Counted from the stretch's first letter, positions 1-9,812 are shown. The stretch: DNA of 64,000 nt from Calditrichia bacterium (GCA_028284445.1 JANQRS010000003.1:1-64000), one strand, 5' to 3'. Program-made: numbers and translations. The notes: a model not told the origin generated them from the letters alone.

Positions 1-219
1 ATTGGCCCTATGCTTTGTTGAAGAGGCATAATGCAACGAATCCAGAAAAAATCTACCTATACAAAACAACATTGAGCCTCACTTTTAAGTGCTAAAGCCC
101 ATGCAATTGATTTTTTTAACCATTGTCCCCTAAACGCCTCAAAAGATGTGGGGTATAATGAGCTTCGAAGGAGGGTGTAGGGGGATGTGTTTCAAGCATA
201 AATATCCAGTGTCGAACCT
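1..219. other. Intergenic leader, no gene recognised
   Basis: No reading frame, RNA gene or terminator that I recognise is present in these first 219 bases. The next gene is on the minus strand and ends at 220, so this stretch lies downstream of that operon. It is AT-rich in its first half and could hold the 3' end of something outside the window. Confidence 0.4.
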
Positions 220-1206
220 CTAATCCCTCATCTCCAATCTCTTCTCGTCTTCATCCCAACAATAGAGCTTATTCGACTTGAGCTGCACCCCGCCCATCCA
301 GCGATCAATTATTGCAATGTCTGCCCAGTGTAATTTCCCGGCAATCAACTGTCTGCCGATGTCGGTTAGCTGTAGTTCCTGTTGGTTAAATGCTTGATCA
401 GGAAAGGGCGGTTGAGGGAGCTTGAAGGGTTGCCCGCTGGTTAGGGCGACGGCCGCATGTTCCGTGGCCATTAATGATTGAAGATAGCGCCAGAAAGATG
501 AGTCACCGCACCAGGCTGCTTCTTCCATATCGCCCGTGGCGCGAAACAATGCCCCGGGATAGCTGTGGCCAGCAGCAAGGCCATGCAAAATCTGCTGCTG
601 CGAGCGTGAGAGGCCATTTTCTTTTGAAGGATATTCCTGGAACCAGCGATGCAATGCCTGATTTAGCCAGGGCAGGGCATTGTTGTTCTGATGATAGATC
701 TGCAGCAGCTTGCCAGGATCACTGGCAGAGAAAGCACTCCAGCTTTTGATGGCCAGATCATACTGCTGCGGCGTTATTGCTTGACGATTCTTATGCAGTG
801 CCCGGTAGTCATCATTGGGAATATAGGCGAGGTGGGTATCGGGATTAATGAGATGAACATTTGCCGAAGCACCGTTCTGTTTAATCCAGGCAAGGATCTG
901 TATCAGCTGCAGCTGATCATACAGATCATGCTCAAACCAGAGATTTATTTCATGACCTTGGGCAACGGCCTCTTTTAGCGTTGTTAGCCGGTTGAGAAAG
1001 CTGCGACGAACATCATCTACCTCCGCCCAGCCGCAACTGGCAATATAAGCCGCGCGAATATCGATTAGTTCTTCATCGCTTTCCACCTGAGGACAGGGGC
1101 CATCATGGAGTATATCACGCCAGGGTAGGTTCTTGCCGGTGATACCTGCAGCGTCCAGTTTCGCTACTGCTGAATCACCGTTGGTAATGTGAAGAACAGA
1201 TGTCAT
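220..1206 (-). CDS. DUF1835 domain-containing protein
   Basis: The N-terminus (MTSVLHITNGDSAVAKL, then LPWRDILHDGPCP) is the characteristic opening of DUF1835 proteins, a cytosolic family of unknown function. A conserved NLWFEHDLYDQLQL segment near residue 105 also fits. I chose ATG at 1206 because GAGG lies five bases upstream; a GTG two codons earlier is possible. It is the last gene of a minus-strand operon, following the lipoprotein gene by about 11 bases. No signal peptide or membrane segment is visible. The family assignment is fairly firm; no biochemical role can be given. Confidence 0.8.
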   Translation of the reverse strand: MTSVLHITNGDSAVAKLDAAGITGKNLPWRDILHDGPCPQVESDEELIDIRAAYIASCGWAEVDDVRRSFLNRLTTLKEAVAQGHEINLWFEHDLYDQLQLIQILAWIKQNGASANVHLINPDTHLAYIPNDDYRALHKNRQAITPQQYDLAIKSWSAFSASDPGKLLQIYHQNNNALPWLNQALHRWFQEYPSKENGLSRSQQQILHGLAAGHSYPGALFRATGDMEEAAWCGDSSFWRYLQSLMATEHAAVALTSGQPFKLPQPPFPDQAFNQQELQLTDIGRQLIAGKLHWADIAIIDRWMGGVQLKSNKLYCWDEDEKRLEMRD

Positions 1207-1217
1207 ATGCACCTCGT

Positions 1218-1832
1218 TTATTGTAGAACGATATATGCTTCCACGTCAACTTCGAATCCCGGCTGCTCGTCCAGGGCCGCCAATTGAAAATCTGTCAGGT
1301 AGATGGCGCCACGAAGTGTGTCGGCATTGTTGGGATTTAGCTCAATGGTTTTTGACAGGAACTGCATATAGAGATCATCGAGTGATTTTTCCAGATCCTC
1401 AGTTTGCAAAGATTCGCGTAAAACCATGGCCCGGCCATCGTTCAACGGCTCGCGACTGGTTTCTGCCTTGAGAACGGTTAGGACCCGATTTTGTCCGCAA
1501 GGGTAAGTGCCGACTTCGTGGTATTCCGGCAAGTCACCCTTAATGGCGCTTTCCAACTGAATAGCCTTATTCTCGCGGGCGAAGGTGAACTGCTGACCGT
1601 GAATGCGCTGGGCCAATTGCACTTGGGCATCCATCCGCGACTTTTCACGGGCGATCTGGTCATTTTTAGATGAGCCGATGCCAAAAGCAGTCGCCTGGAA
1701 ATGACGTAGGGTATCGGCGTGGAAGGCATTGTCGGCGTGTGGTGCTGGTGTTTTCTGCGACGGTTTGCCTTCAGAACAGGAAAAAGTCAGAATGCCGACA
1801 AGAATGAAAAGCAAAGGGAATAATTTCCACAT
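1218..1832 (-). CDS. LPP20-like lipoprotein
   Basis: A 204-residue protein starts with a hydrophobic signal (residues 1-18) ending in LTFSC, a plausible lipobox, so it is probably lipid-anchored in the envelope. The following segment, a glycine-rich AFGIGSS then a regularly spaced run of A/R/L residues (AREKSRMDAQVQLAQRI), resembles the LPP20 lipoprotein family, in which this part forms a helix packing on a small sheet. It sits between the EI24-like membrane protein gene (15 bases upstream) and the DUF1835 gene, in one operon. The function is unknown and the family match is by eye only. Confidence 0.6.
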   Translation of the reverse strand: MWKLFPLLFILVGILTFSCSEGKPSQKTPAPHADNAFHADTLRHFQATAFGIGSSKNDQIAREKSRMDAQVQLAQRIHGQQFTFARENKAIQLESAIKGDLPEYHEVGTYPCGQNRVLTVLKAETSREPLNDGRAMVLRESLQTEDLEKSLDDLYMQFLSKTIELNPNNADTLRGAIYLTDFQLAALDEQPGFEVDVEAYIVLQ

Positions 1833-1847
1833 AGGTCTATCCTCTTA

Positions 1848-2606
1848 TTAATGCTGGGCTGCTGTTTCAATACGCTCAAGCGTTGCCAGCGTAGCAGCAA
1901 CTATACCATACGCAGGCGCGGCGAACCATCCAATGACCGGTATCAATAGTATCAGGATAAATCCAGTCCCGATACCCATGGCAAAACTGCGGTGTGTTTT
2001 GACAAAGTGGATACTGTCTTTGGCGGAAAGACGGCGGCGTTCAAGCGTGAGATCTATTAATCCGAATCCTCCATAATACGCCTGGATAAGGAAGAGAAAT
2101 AGGGGAGAGAGCACAAATCCAACCACTGGAATAAAAATCAGCAGCCAGGCGCCCAGACTGAAGAAAATTGTCCAGCCGATGTTGCGCACATTCAGGCGCA
2201 AACCACGAAGGATATCACGCACCAGCTGGCGCCAGTTAAAGCTTGGCGGCTCTTTTTCGGTAATTAGTTTATCAACTATTTCTGAAAGCATGCCCAGGAA
2301 GGGGGCAAAGAGAATCAGCACGATATGCTTATAAGTCATATATCCGATAAGCAGCGCCAGCAGCCAAATAAGAATGGCTGTTACGAAGAACATCACCTGG
2401 TTATTAAGGAACTCCGGCAGCCAGTTTTGCTGGATATAGGCGGAGAAGTCATCAAAATAGAAGACGCCAAGACTGAGCAATGTCAGGACGAAGCACATGC
2501 TGATCAGGCCTGGTAAAATAAAATACGGCCAAAGGCGATGCTTCATGATGATGCGATTGGCTTGCCAGTAAGCGCCGATTCCGGCCAGAAATTCGCGTAT
2601 GAACAT
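1848..2606 (-). CDS. EI24/CysZ-family membrane protein
   Basis: A 252-residue integral membrane protein with about four hydrophobic segments (near residues 25-50, 70-105, 145-180 and 210-240). The opening MFIREFLAGIGAYWQANRII followed by WPYFILPGLIS is typical of the EI24 domain family, which includes the sulfate transporter CysZ of Proteobacteria. The spacing between hydrophobic segments and the C-terminal GFILILLIPVIGWFAAPAYG also fit. It is probably the first gene of the operon that continues with the lipoprotein and DUF1835 genes. Sulfate transport cannot be assumed: no cysteine genes are nearby and many EI24 proteins are uncharacterised. Confidence 0.75.
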   Translation of the reverse strand: MFIREFLAGIGAYWQANRIIMKHRLWPYFILPGLISMCFVLTLLSLGVFYFDDFSAYIQQNWLPEFLNNQVMFFVTAILIWLLALLIGYMTYKHIVLILFAPFLGMLSEIVDKLITEKEPPSFNWRQLVRDILRGLRLNVRNIGWTIFFSLGAWLLIFIPVVGFVLSPLFLFLIQAYYGGFGLIDLTLERRRLSAKDSIHFVKTHRSFAMGIGTGFILILLIPVIGWFAAPAYGIVAATLATLERIETAAQH

Positions 2607-3012
2607 AAAGATAGTCCGTTGATAGTTCTCTGGAGAATGCCTCGTAGTGCGGCTCTGCCGCCCGCGACAACACTTTCCTTAACTTGTATTTATTTGAAAA
2701 GGTTTCAGGCAATATAGTTTCTGAGAGATTGAAATGGAGGTTCTTTTTGAAAGGGGTGTTGCCCTAATGTTCTTTTTTGAAAACGCAAAAGGGGATAGAG
2801 GTGTAAAGGATGACATCCTGTTCCGCTCGCCGTTTTTCACTGCCCAGTGCCACTGCTACTGCCTCTGATTTAGTTCGCGCCTCAGGAAAATTTGAAATAC
2901 CACCCCGATTGCCATCGTCATAATAAAACATCGTATTTCGCCGGGTTTAAAACCGGCAGATTCGGTAAATTAATCAACCTCGGAAACTACCCTAAGAAAA
3001 GAGGAGTCCCCA
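2607..3012. other. Intergenic region between divergent genes
   Basis: This 406-base region separates the minus-strand EI24 operon from the plus-strand doxX gene, so it should hold promoters in both directions, but no box can be assigned with confidence. A short palindrome GCGGC-TCT-GCCGC lies near 2648-2660. A good ribosome binding site (AGAGGAG) precedes the ATG at 3013. A 71-codon frame starting at 2892 overlaps doxX in another frame and is not convincing. Confidence 0.4.
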
Positions 3013-3399
3013 ATGCCCAATTTTACTCCCTGGATGCTGTTAAGAACAAGTTTGGCGACATTGATGATTATTCACGGTATTACCCGTATCTACCTGGGGA
3101 TTGTTGATGACTTCGGTATGTTCCTGTCTGCAAACGGGTTTCCCGCTGGTGGGCTCCTCGCCTGGGCAATAACCCTATTTGAAATTGCCGGCTCCATCGC
3201 GCTGGCTGCCGGATATTTTGTCCGCTACATTGCCGGTGGTTTTGCTGCTCAGCTGGTGATGGGTATTTTCCTGGTTCATCTGGAACATGGATGGTTTGTG
3301 GTAGGCGCAGGTCGTAATGGGATTGAATACAGCGTCCTCTTGATCATCAGTTTTGTCTGCCTGATATGGCAGGATTGGGAGTCCAACCAAAACAATTGA
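3013..3399 (+). CDS. DoxX family membrane protein
   Basis: A 128-residue protein with four predicted membrane helices. The first helix region contains LLRTSLATLMIIHGITRIYLG, the second LLAWAITLFEIAGSIALAAGYFVRY, and the third the conserved turn AAQLVMGIFLVHLEHGWFV; this order is characteristic of the DoxX/SURF4-like family. These proteins act in the inner membrane, some with oxidoreductases, but their precise role is unsettled. AGGAG lies about seven bases upstream of the ATG. It appears monocistronic, with 166 bases before the next gene. Confidence 0.85.
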   Translation: MPNFTPWMLLRTSLATLMIIHGITRIYLGIVDDFGMFLSANGFPAGGLLAWAITLFEIAGSIALAAGYFVRYIAGGFAAQLVMGIFLVHLEHGWFVVGAGRNGIEYSVLLIISFVCLIWQDWESNQNN

Positions 3400-3565
3400 C
3401 CCGTTGGCAAAAATTTCACAGCTACGTGATCTCTTCTCTATTGTTTTTCGAAGGAACTCCATAAAAAACAAATAGTTCACAAATTATATACATTGATGGC
3501 ATATATTGTGCTAGTATCTGTTAAGCAAAATCCGTCTCACTGGAGGCGAAGGGTTATAATCGATC

Positions 3566-4909
3566 TTGCAGGAGCGGCGCCGATTGATTTTTAGAAGGAT
3601 CTTATCTAACGCAATACTTCTCTGTGTCTTGTTTAGTGCCCACCTTTACAGCGAAGTATATCATGTTTCCCTCAATGGTAGTGATAGCAATGATGGACTG
3701 AGCCTCACCAACTCTATGCGAACCATCCAACATGCAGCAGATAGGGTGTCATCAGGTGATAGCGTTATCGTTCACAGTGGATATTACAATGAGCGGGTGA
3801 GCATAAACCTAACCGCATCTCCGTCTGAAGAGATCGCCTTCATAGCCGAACCGCGACGGACTGTTCAGGTTGGCAACGGATTTGACATTCAGACAGTCAA
3901 TATCCGAATCCAGGGATTCGAACTCACCAACAATCTGACATCCTGGCCTGAGAAATATGCCGTCTTCATTGCGGCCAGTGGCGCAGTTATCGAGGACAAC
4001 TACTTCTATGATACGCGCGAAGCAGCCATTCGAGGCGACTGGTCGAAGATGCCCTCGGCCGTCTATATTGCCAACAATGAGGTTTTTCACTGCCAGAGCG
4101 GCATCATTGTCGAAGGCCAGGGGTGGCTGGTGGAAAACAATACGATCAGCCGACTCTTCGATTACGGCAATGGCGATTGTGACTATACGCGTTTCTTCGG
4201 AAATGATCATATCATTCGCGGAAATACCTTTTCCGGCACAATCCTTGAGGAGGTAGGGGAAGCGCATGTAGATTGTTTTCAGACCTTCGATAATAGCGGA
4301 CAATCCATCAATAATATCATTATCGAAAACAACACCTGTATGGATTTCATGCAGGGCCTTATTGGTGAAGCCCATTTTTACAGCGCCAGCCGGGATATCC
4401 TTATTCGAAATAATATCTTTGCCCATGGATTTAGCAACAATAGCCACGGTATCATCATCCAGGATATACCGGATGTGAATATTTACAATAATCTCTTTTA
4501 TGATATTCGCTGGCGGGGCGTGGCTATTCAGGGCAAGGACAACGCCCGCGCGACTGACGCGACCATTATTAATAATATTTTCAGCCATTGCGATGGCAGC
4601 TACAGTTTCTTCGATAATACCTCCAACGGCGACTTTAACATTGTATATCAAACCGTCAACCACCTGCATGGCGGTCCAAACGACCTGGTTGGAATCGATC
4701 CAGGCTTTTCTGATCCGGCGAATAATGATTTCAGGCCACGTATTGGTTCTGCAAGCATCGATGCCGGTAATCAGGTCTCGGTGGTGTTACGTGATATTCT
4801 CGGAGTAGTACGACCGAAAGGCGAAGCCTTTGATATTGGCCCCTATGAATTTGTTCCGGCCGATACGATGGCGCCTTCAGCGCCACAGGGGATTTTGATT
4901 CGCCCTTAA
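3566..4909 (+). CDS. Secreted right-handed beta-helix protein
   Basis: A 447-residue protein with an N-terminal hydrophobic signal (ILLCVLFSAHLYSE, residues 15-28). The next segment, VYHVSLNGSDSNDGLS then SMRTIQHAADRVSSGDSVIVHSG, is the DUF1565-like opening of pectate-lyase-like parallel beta-helix proteins. Many short repeats follow of the form I-x-N-N-x-F or I-I-x-N-N. It ends with DIGPYEFVP, the usual DxGAxE-type end of the helix domain. It is probably exported and may bind or cleave polysaccharide; catalytic residues cannot be placed. The start is uncertain: TTG at 3566 has a distant GGAGG, and a TTG at 3584 has GGAG about ten bases upstream. Confidence 0.75.
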   Translation: MQERRRLIFRRILSNAILLCVLFSAHLYSEVYHVSLNGSDSNDGLSLTNSMRTIQHAADRVSSGDSVIVHSGYYNERVSINLTASPSEEIAFIAEPRRTVQVGNGFDIQTVNIRIQGFELTNNLTSWPEKYAVFIAASGAVIEDNYFYDTREAAIRGDWSKMPSAVYIANNEVFHCQSGIIVEGQGWLVENNTISRLFDYGNGDCDYTRFFGNDHIIRGNTFSGTILEEVGEAHVDCFQTFDNSGQSINNIIIENNTCMDFMQGLIGEAHFYSASRDILIRNNIFAHGFSNNSHGIIIQDIPDVNIYNNLFYDIRWRGVAIQGKDNARATDATIINNIFSHCDGSYSFFDNTSNGDFNIVYQTVNHLHGGPNDLVGIDPGFSDPANNDFRPRIGSASIDAGNQVSVVLRDILGVVRPKGEAFDIGPYEFVPADTMAPSAPQGILIRP

Positions 4910-4926
4910 GCGGCAGAGTATAAAAA

Positions 4927-4956
4927 AATCCCCTTTTCCTGAGGGAAAAGAGGATT
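4927..4956 (-). terminator. Rho-independent terminator of the polysaccharide locus
   Basis: A 13-base-pair stem with one mismatch (AATCCCCTTTTCC paired with GGAAAAGAGGATT) around a four-base loop. Read on the minus strand it is followed by a run of T residues (the complement of the A-run at 4922-4928). It lies about 30 bases after the stop codon of the last minus-strand gene of the locus, and could also serve the plus-strand beta-helix gene that ends at 4909. Confidence 0.8.
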
Positions 4957-4984
4957 CTGGAGAGGAGAGGTGGTACTGTTACTG

Positions 4985-6361
4985 CTACGTGGTTATGTCG
5001 TCAATTACTTCCGGCTGAATCCATTTTGCTTCATCAACAATATCTGCTTCCGGAAGCGCAATCGTTCGTTGGGTTTCCAGCAACACCAACGACACGATCC
5101 AGGCTATCCAGAAGGGAATGTCACCAGCCTTGGCGCCATTGCCAATGCCGCTTTCCACCAGATTAAGGATAAAGCTGCCGGTCATTATGGTGAGGATATA
5201 AGCCCGCAGATGAAAATAGGGCAGATTCCGCGACTGCCAATAGGGAATTATAACAGCTGCCAGCCAGATCAGAAATCCGATCATCCCCAGTGATACAATC
5301 TTGTTGAAAAAGCCGTTATGCAGTGAATTGCGCGCACTGGCTTTCCAAAGGTGGCCTTCCCCGGTGAATCGCGGATCTTGCCAAATGGCGCCGCCGACAT
5401 CATAGCCATATCCCCGCCAGGGCGACTCGGCAATAATTGCAAGAGTGCCTTCCCAGAAAACATCGCGGCCGTTTAGTGTCAGCAGAGATGCACTGCCGTT
5501 GCGAACACGCTGGAAGGAATCGAGTCCCTGGTATTCGATTGCCAGGAATGACACAAGTAGTAGGAATAGCGCCACAATTGCCAGACGCATATAATGTCTG
5601 GTTGCAATAAACCAGACTGCAATTCCGATCAAGGTAACCAGAACCGTCGCCCGCGATCCGGTCAGCCAATGCATGCTGACCAGGAGAAGCGCCAAAATTG
5701 CTGACATCCATTTTCCGCGATTATCGCCGAAGCGAAATTTCAGGTAAAGAATCGGATACGACACCATGGCGAAAAGGCCCATGACGTTGGGGCTGCCCCA
5801 AATGCCGCAGAAGCGGTCGCCACCGCGATACCAGGCGATTTTTGCATTAAAGAGCATCGCCAGGGAATTGAGAACCACAAGTAAGGCAATGGAATAGAAG
5901 AGGGCCTCCAGCAAGCGCTGCAGGCGATCAAGCGTCGAGAGCCAGGCATAGCAACCAAACAGGAAACTGATTAAGGCCAGGAGGGCAACGGCCCGAATGG
6001 CGCTAATGCCGGGATCGATCGACCAAACAATAGAAAGGCAGGCGAGTAGCCCATAGAGAGCGAGTAGTTTAAGCGGTAACGGCAGCGAGGTTGCCTTCAA
6101 AGCACGAATTTGCCAGTACTTAATAAGGCCGGCAGTTCCACAGAGCATTACGACACAGACTCGCAAGTAAGACCCAATGGTGGTTGTCTGATACGCACCA
6201 AGGGTGTCGTAGTGTGCCACAAAAATCGCCGAAATCACAGGAGAAAGCGCAAACAGGAATATCGTAATCTCGTAGCGTTGAACTGCTGAGTAAAGAAGCA
6301 GAGTGCCAATCAGGACCCCGCTGCCTAGCCCGCAAATTAGCAAAAATGGATCGCTAATCAT
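4985..6361 (-). CDS. O-antigen ligase/polymerase-like membrane protein, copy 1
   Basis: A 458-residue polytopic inner-membrane protein with about 10-12 hydrophobic helices and a long hydrophilic loop near residues 275-345. The loop contains NGRDVFWEGTLAIIAESPWRGYGYDVGG, which matches the R-x3-W and GxGxG pattern of the O-antigen ligase (WaaL/Wzy_C) family. Such proteins polymerise or transfer lipid-linked glycans on the periplasmic face. It is closely related to the protein encoded at 20534-21919: both share RYEITIFL, GAYQ-TT-GSY and RFCG-WG-PN segments. It directly follows wzc copy 1 with no gap and ends at a terminator. Ligase versus polymerase cannot be decided. Confidence 0.8.
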   Translation of the reverse strand: MISDPFLLICGLGSGVLIGTLLLYSAVQRYEITIFLFALSPVISAIFVAHYDTLGAYQTTTIGSYLRVCVVMLCGTAGLIKYWQIRALKATSLPLPLKLLALYGLLACLSIVWSIDPGISAIRAVALLALISFLFGCYAWLSTLDRLQRLLEALFYSIALLVVLNSLAMLFNAKIAWYRGGDRFCGIWGSPNVMGLFAMVSYPILYLKFRFGDNRGKWMSAILALLLVSMHWLTGSRATVLVTLIGIAVWFIATRHYMRLAIVALFLLLVSFLAIEYQGLDSFQRVRNGSASLLTLNGRDVFWEGTLAIIAESPWRGYGYDVGGAIWQDPRFTGEGHLWKASARNSLHNGFFNKIVSLGMIGFLIWLAAVIIPYWQSRNLPYFHLRAYILTIMTGSFILNLVESGIGNGAKAGDIPFWIAWIVSLVLLETQRTIALPEADIVDEAKWIQPEVIDDITT

Positions 6362-8863
6362 TTATCTTATTTCCCGGCCATTGTCGGGATAATGCATCAT
6401 TTCAGTGTCATAGGCCCGCAAATCCTGATAGGCATCGGGGCCGTAGCCATAGGCATAGCCATTTTGTCCGGGATCCGCGTCGTGCGCATTCACAACAAAT
6501 CCAAGTATGGAGGTGTTCAGGCGTTCGAACTCCTCTAATGCGCGACGAATCCGCTTTTTCAAAGTCAAATTTGGACGAACAATCAAAATGGCATCTTTAA
6601 TATAGTTGCCCAATATCAGGCTATCGACTGCCTGGGTAACGGGCGGTGTATCAATCAATACGTAATCATATTCTTGTGAAACCGCTTCCAGGTAATCCTG
6701 AAAGGCTTCGGATTCCAGCAATTCGCTGGATCGCTGGGTAGTACCACCGCAAGGTAGAATCGGCAGCACAAATTCTTCATTTTCACTCTGAAAGCAGATC
6801 GAATAAAGCTGTGGTGTACTGGTTTCGCCTTTGAGGTAAGGAATAAGCCCCTTGTCTGATTCCGGGAGTTGGAAAAAGTTGGTGAGAGTCGATTTTTTCA
6901 GGTCGCCGTCAATAAGCAGCACCTTTTTGCCGGCTAAAGCCAGGGTGATCGCAAACATCGTGACCACCGTGGTCTTACCGGTATTCTCCTCGCAACTGGT
7001 GAAGAAAATAGTATTCCTCTCCGCAGGGAGCTGCATGAGGCGGGTCCGCATCAGGCGATAGGATTCCATGAAACCCATTCCCGGATGGCGAATGATGCTA
7101 AAATGGTTCGTTAGATAGAATCCTTCTTTAATTTTGTTCAGAAGACTGCGCTTATACCTTGGGAAAATGGCAAGAATCGGAATCTCGGAGGCCTCTTCCA
7201 ACTCGTCCAGATTTTGCACGGTATTGCTCTGAAATTCCTTGGTAAAGATTAGCACGATTGCCAGCAGTAGACCGAGAAACGTGCCGGCCAGGATGCTCAA
7301 AGGCAGGTGTGGTGATACTGCTTCCATTGGCAAATATGCCGGATCCACCACAACGATATCCTGCAGTTTGGACAACCTGGCCAGGCGCATTTCTTCCCGC
7401 TTGTTCAGGAGCAGGTTAAATACTTTTTCATACACATTCTTATTGCGCATCAAGCGAACCAGCAAAATCTCATTTTCGGGGAGGTTTTGTACTTTGGCTG
7501 AATAACTGTCGATGAGCTCTGCAAGTGCTTGCTGCTTGCGAGTGCGCGTCTGCAATAACACGTTATATGCGGCAATTGTATTCTGATTGTAGCTTGCCAG
7601 GCGCTCTTTTATCTGACGAATCTGGTCGGTCAATATTAATACATCAGGATGTTGCTCAGTGCGTCGCTGCATCAGACGCAGGCGCTCGAGTTCTGCGTCT
7701 GATAGTTGCTGTAGAAGAGAGGCAAAAGGAGATTCACGACGATCGTTATGACTCGGTGCCAGGTAGGTCTGATCAAAGAATCCTTTGCTTGCCAGTTCAT
7801 TCTGCAGCGCAGCGTATTTGTTCTGGAATTCGGCCACCTCCAGATCGGTCCGCACTTTTTCTGCCTCCAATTCACTCAAAAACTCCACAGTTTTTTGAGA
7901 GGCTTGATCTATAACGACAATCTGATTTTCGCTCTTGAAGTTGCTCAAATCAGCTTCCGCTTCCCGCAGTTTTGCGGAAATTTCGTTTAGCTGTTGATCG
8001 GCAAATTCGAACGATGAAGAAATGCCCTGTTGTTTCTGTTCGTACCGCGCTTCGCGGAACTTCTCTGCCAGGGTATTGGTCTTCAGTTGAGCCATGAAAG
8101 GAGATGATGATTTCACCGCTACTCTGAAGATACTGGTATTGTCCATCGGTGTGACGGAAATGCTATTGCTGAGGTCTTTCATCGTCTCTTGCGGACTGCG
8201 AACACGGAAGCGCAAGCGGCTGCCCGGCTCAGCGCCCGGCCAAAAGACGCTAATGTGAAAATGCGGCTGCTTAAAATCCGCAGGAGAGGGAGCCATGCCG
8301 TGCCGGCTACCGGTTTGTGCATCGACAAGCGTCAAATTGCCATTTTCCAGCACTTCGACGTAGTAGTCTCGTCCTTCAAACGCCGGAGGAATTTTGCTGC
8401 GAAGGATGTCGATATCAGGCAAATGGCCGTTGGAGAAGCGTACGTGCTGTTGGCGATATTCGATCAGCGGCATTTTTAGCTGCTGATCAGGCTCGGATAT
8501 ATGGCCGATTTTCTGGACAAAGAAGTTCAGTGAAAGGTCGTCGATAACTTTCTCAAGAACCGTCCGTGTTTTCAGGATTTCTATTTCCGTTTCGAGGTCG
8601 TCGAAGGTTTGAAGCGCTACAATTTTGCTCAGATTGTCCTGGGTGCCTTCATTGCCGGCTTTCTCCTTCTTAATGAGGGTAGAGGCCTCATATACCGGTG
8701 ATACCAGGAGCGTATATAACAGTCCGGCCAGCAGGCCGCCGAGCGTTAAGCCAATTAGTAAATTCTTGCGCCGTCGTACAATTTGCAGCAGGTCCATCAT
8801 GTTTAACGGCTTTCTGTTTGCTCGCCCATTTCCGATCAAAAATTCTTCTTGAATCGATTTCAC
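6362..8863 (-). CDS. Wzc-type polysaccharide co-polymerase/tyrosine autokinase, copy 1
   Basis: An 833-residue protein with a Wzz domain at the N-terminus (first helix about 35-57), a periplasmic coiled region (about 280-440), a GNVR-type segment (about 455-490), a second helix (about 515-536), and a cytoplasmic BY-kinase domain. The kinase has a Walker A-like TSCEENTGKTT near 620, a Walker A' VLLIDGDLKKS near 650, and a Walker B YVLIDTPP near 735. The C-terminal tail is tyrosine-rich (YAYGYGPDAYQDLRAY), as expected for autophosphorylation. It should control polymer length and export with the Wza-like protein encoded upstream. The start is GTG at 8863. The residue four before the GK of the P-loop motif is Cys rather than the usual Ala/Gly, as in copy 2. 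Confidence 0.9.
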   Translation of the reverse strand: MKSIQEEFLIGNGRANRKPLNMMDLLQIVRRRKNLLIGLTLGGLLAGLLYTLLVSPVYEASTLIKKEKAGNEGTQDNLSKIVALQTFDDLETEIEILKTRTVLEKVIDDLSLNFFVQKIGHISEPDQQLKMPLIEYRQQHVRFSNGHLPDIDILRSKIPPAFEGRDYYVEVLENGNLTLVDAQTGSRHGMAPSPADFKQPHFHISVFWPGAEPGSRLRFRVRSPQETMKDLSNSISVTPMDNTSIFRVAVKSSSPFMAQLKTNTLAEKFREARYEQKQQGISSSFEFADQQLNEISAKLREAEADLSNFKSENQIVVIDQASQKTVEFLSELEAEKVRTDLEVAEFQNKYAALQNELASKGFFDQTYLAPSHNDRRESPFASLLQQLSDAELERLRLMQRRTEQHPDVLILTDQIRQIKERLASYNQNTIAAYNVLLQTRTRKQQALAELIDSYSAKVQNLPENEILLVRLMRNKNVYEKVFNLLLNKREEMRLARLSKLQDIVVVDPAYLPMEAVSPHLPLSILAGTFLGLLLAIVLIFTKEFQSNTVQNLDELEEASEIPILAIFPRYKRSLLNKIKEGFYLTNHFSIIRHPGMGFMESYRLMRTRLMQLPAERNTIFFTSCEENTGKTTVVTMFAITLALAGKKVLLIDGDLKKSTLTNFFQLPESDKGLIPYLKGETSTPQLYSICFQSENEEFVLPILPCGGTTQRSSELLESEAFQDYLEAVSQEYDYVLIDTPPVTQAVDSLILGNYIKDAILIVRPNLTLKKRIRRALEEFERLNTSILGFVVNAHDADPGQNGYAYGYGPDAYQDLRAYDTEMMHYPDNGREIR

Positions 8864-9036
8864 CGGTTTTCCTTTGGTGTTTGTTGTCAGTAAATGGCTC
8901 TTTGCTAAACTTTTGCGGCAATCCGACGGGAGGCCAATTCGATCTACGTACTACCCGTTCTCAGTTTATGGCCTCCCATGGATTGACGCCGGCATGCCTC
9001 AATTTCCGTGTGATTCTGCGTCTGCGAGTCGCCTTA

Positions 9037-9645
9037 TCACGATCTGGATAAGCTAACTGCGGTTACAATTAGCGCCATCCCGGAAAGTACCGTCGAGGCA
9101 TTGCGAAATGTGATGAATCGTTTACGCGGCACATACAGCTGAACGCCGGAATCCAGTCCAACATCTGCCAGGCGATTACCACGCAATAGTATCTCCCGAG
9201 CGTCGATATCGCGTTCCCCGTGCCGATCCGTAAAGTGTAGCCGCTTGAGCGCTGCGTCTCGTGTTTCACCGCCGGCCAGGGCGATGAGGTCGGACAAATG
9301 CTCGACGCCGGTCACGAAATACACACCGGGGGTGCGAACCTCGCCAAGAATTTTGATTCGATACAGGGGTTGAACCGTCAGTTCCGGGTTGCGATAGATG
9401 GCAGTGTACTTCCTGGTGATTTCCAGCTGCAATTCCTGAAAATCACGATTGCCGGTAACGACGGTGCCGATAAAGGGGAGTTGAAGGTCTCCGTTCTCCT
9501 GAATGAAGTAATCATCAGTGACTTCTTCTTCGACGTTGTAGAGTTGGACTCTGACACCATCGCCCGGCTCGAGGGTTTGAGCGTTTAAAGCAACCAAGGT
9601 AAACATCAAAGAAGAAATCAGAACGAATATCCGTAGGCGTTTCAT
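9037..9645 (-). CDS. Wza-like polysaccharide export protein, copy 1
   Basis: A 202-residue protein with a signal peptide (residues 1-22, ending ALNAQ), then a Poly_export domain (LEPGDGVRVQLYN through IYRNPELTVQPLYRI), and an SLBB-type domain (ILGEVRTPGVYFVTGVEHLSDLIALAGG). A C-terminal hydrophobic helix (STVLSGMALIVTAVSLS) is probably the membrane-spanning segment. It is much shorter than E. coli Wza (about 380 residues), with a single SLBB repeat and no lipobox Cys. It is paralogous to the protein at 35270-35884. It forms a compact unit with wzc copy 1 and ligase copy 1. Confidence 0.85.
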   Translation of the reverse strand: MKRLRIFVLISSLMFTLVALNAQTLEPGDGVRVQLYNVEEEVTDDYFIQENGDLQLPFIGTVVTGNRDFQELQLEITRKYTAIYRNPELTVQPLYRIKILGEVRTPGVYFVTGVEHLSDLIALAGGETRDAALKRLHFTDRHGERDIDAREILLRGNRLADVGLDSGVQLYVPRKRFITFRNASTVLSGMALIVTAVSLSRS

Positions 9646-9812
9646 ACGGAGACCCCGCTAAATATGCGTATAGATCAAACATTGTTTCGTTCAAGAGGAG
9701 GCGAAAGATGATTACAAACCCGCTCCGATATGCTCGAACGAACCAGTACTATACAACAATGACTGTTGGATGATTTAAACTATGATGTGATAAGAGCTTT
9801 GCCGGCGCAACC

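Noticed and set aside
2892..3107. A 71-codon plus-strand frame before doxX
   Set aside because: It overlaps the well-supported doxX gene in another frame, has no recognisable protein features and no good ribosome binding site.
3809..4669. A 286-codon minus-strand frame
   Set aside because: It is antisense to the beta-helix protein, whose repeats explain the long open frame on both strands.
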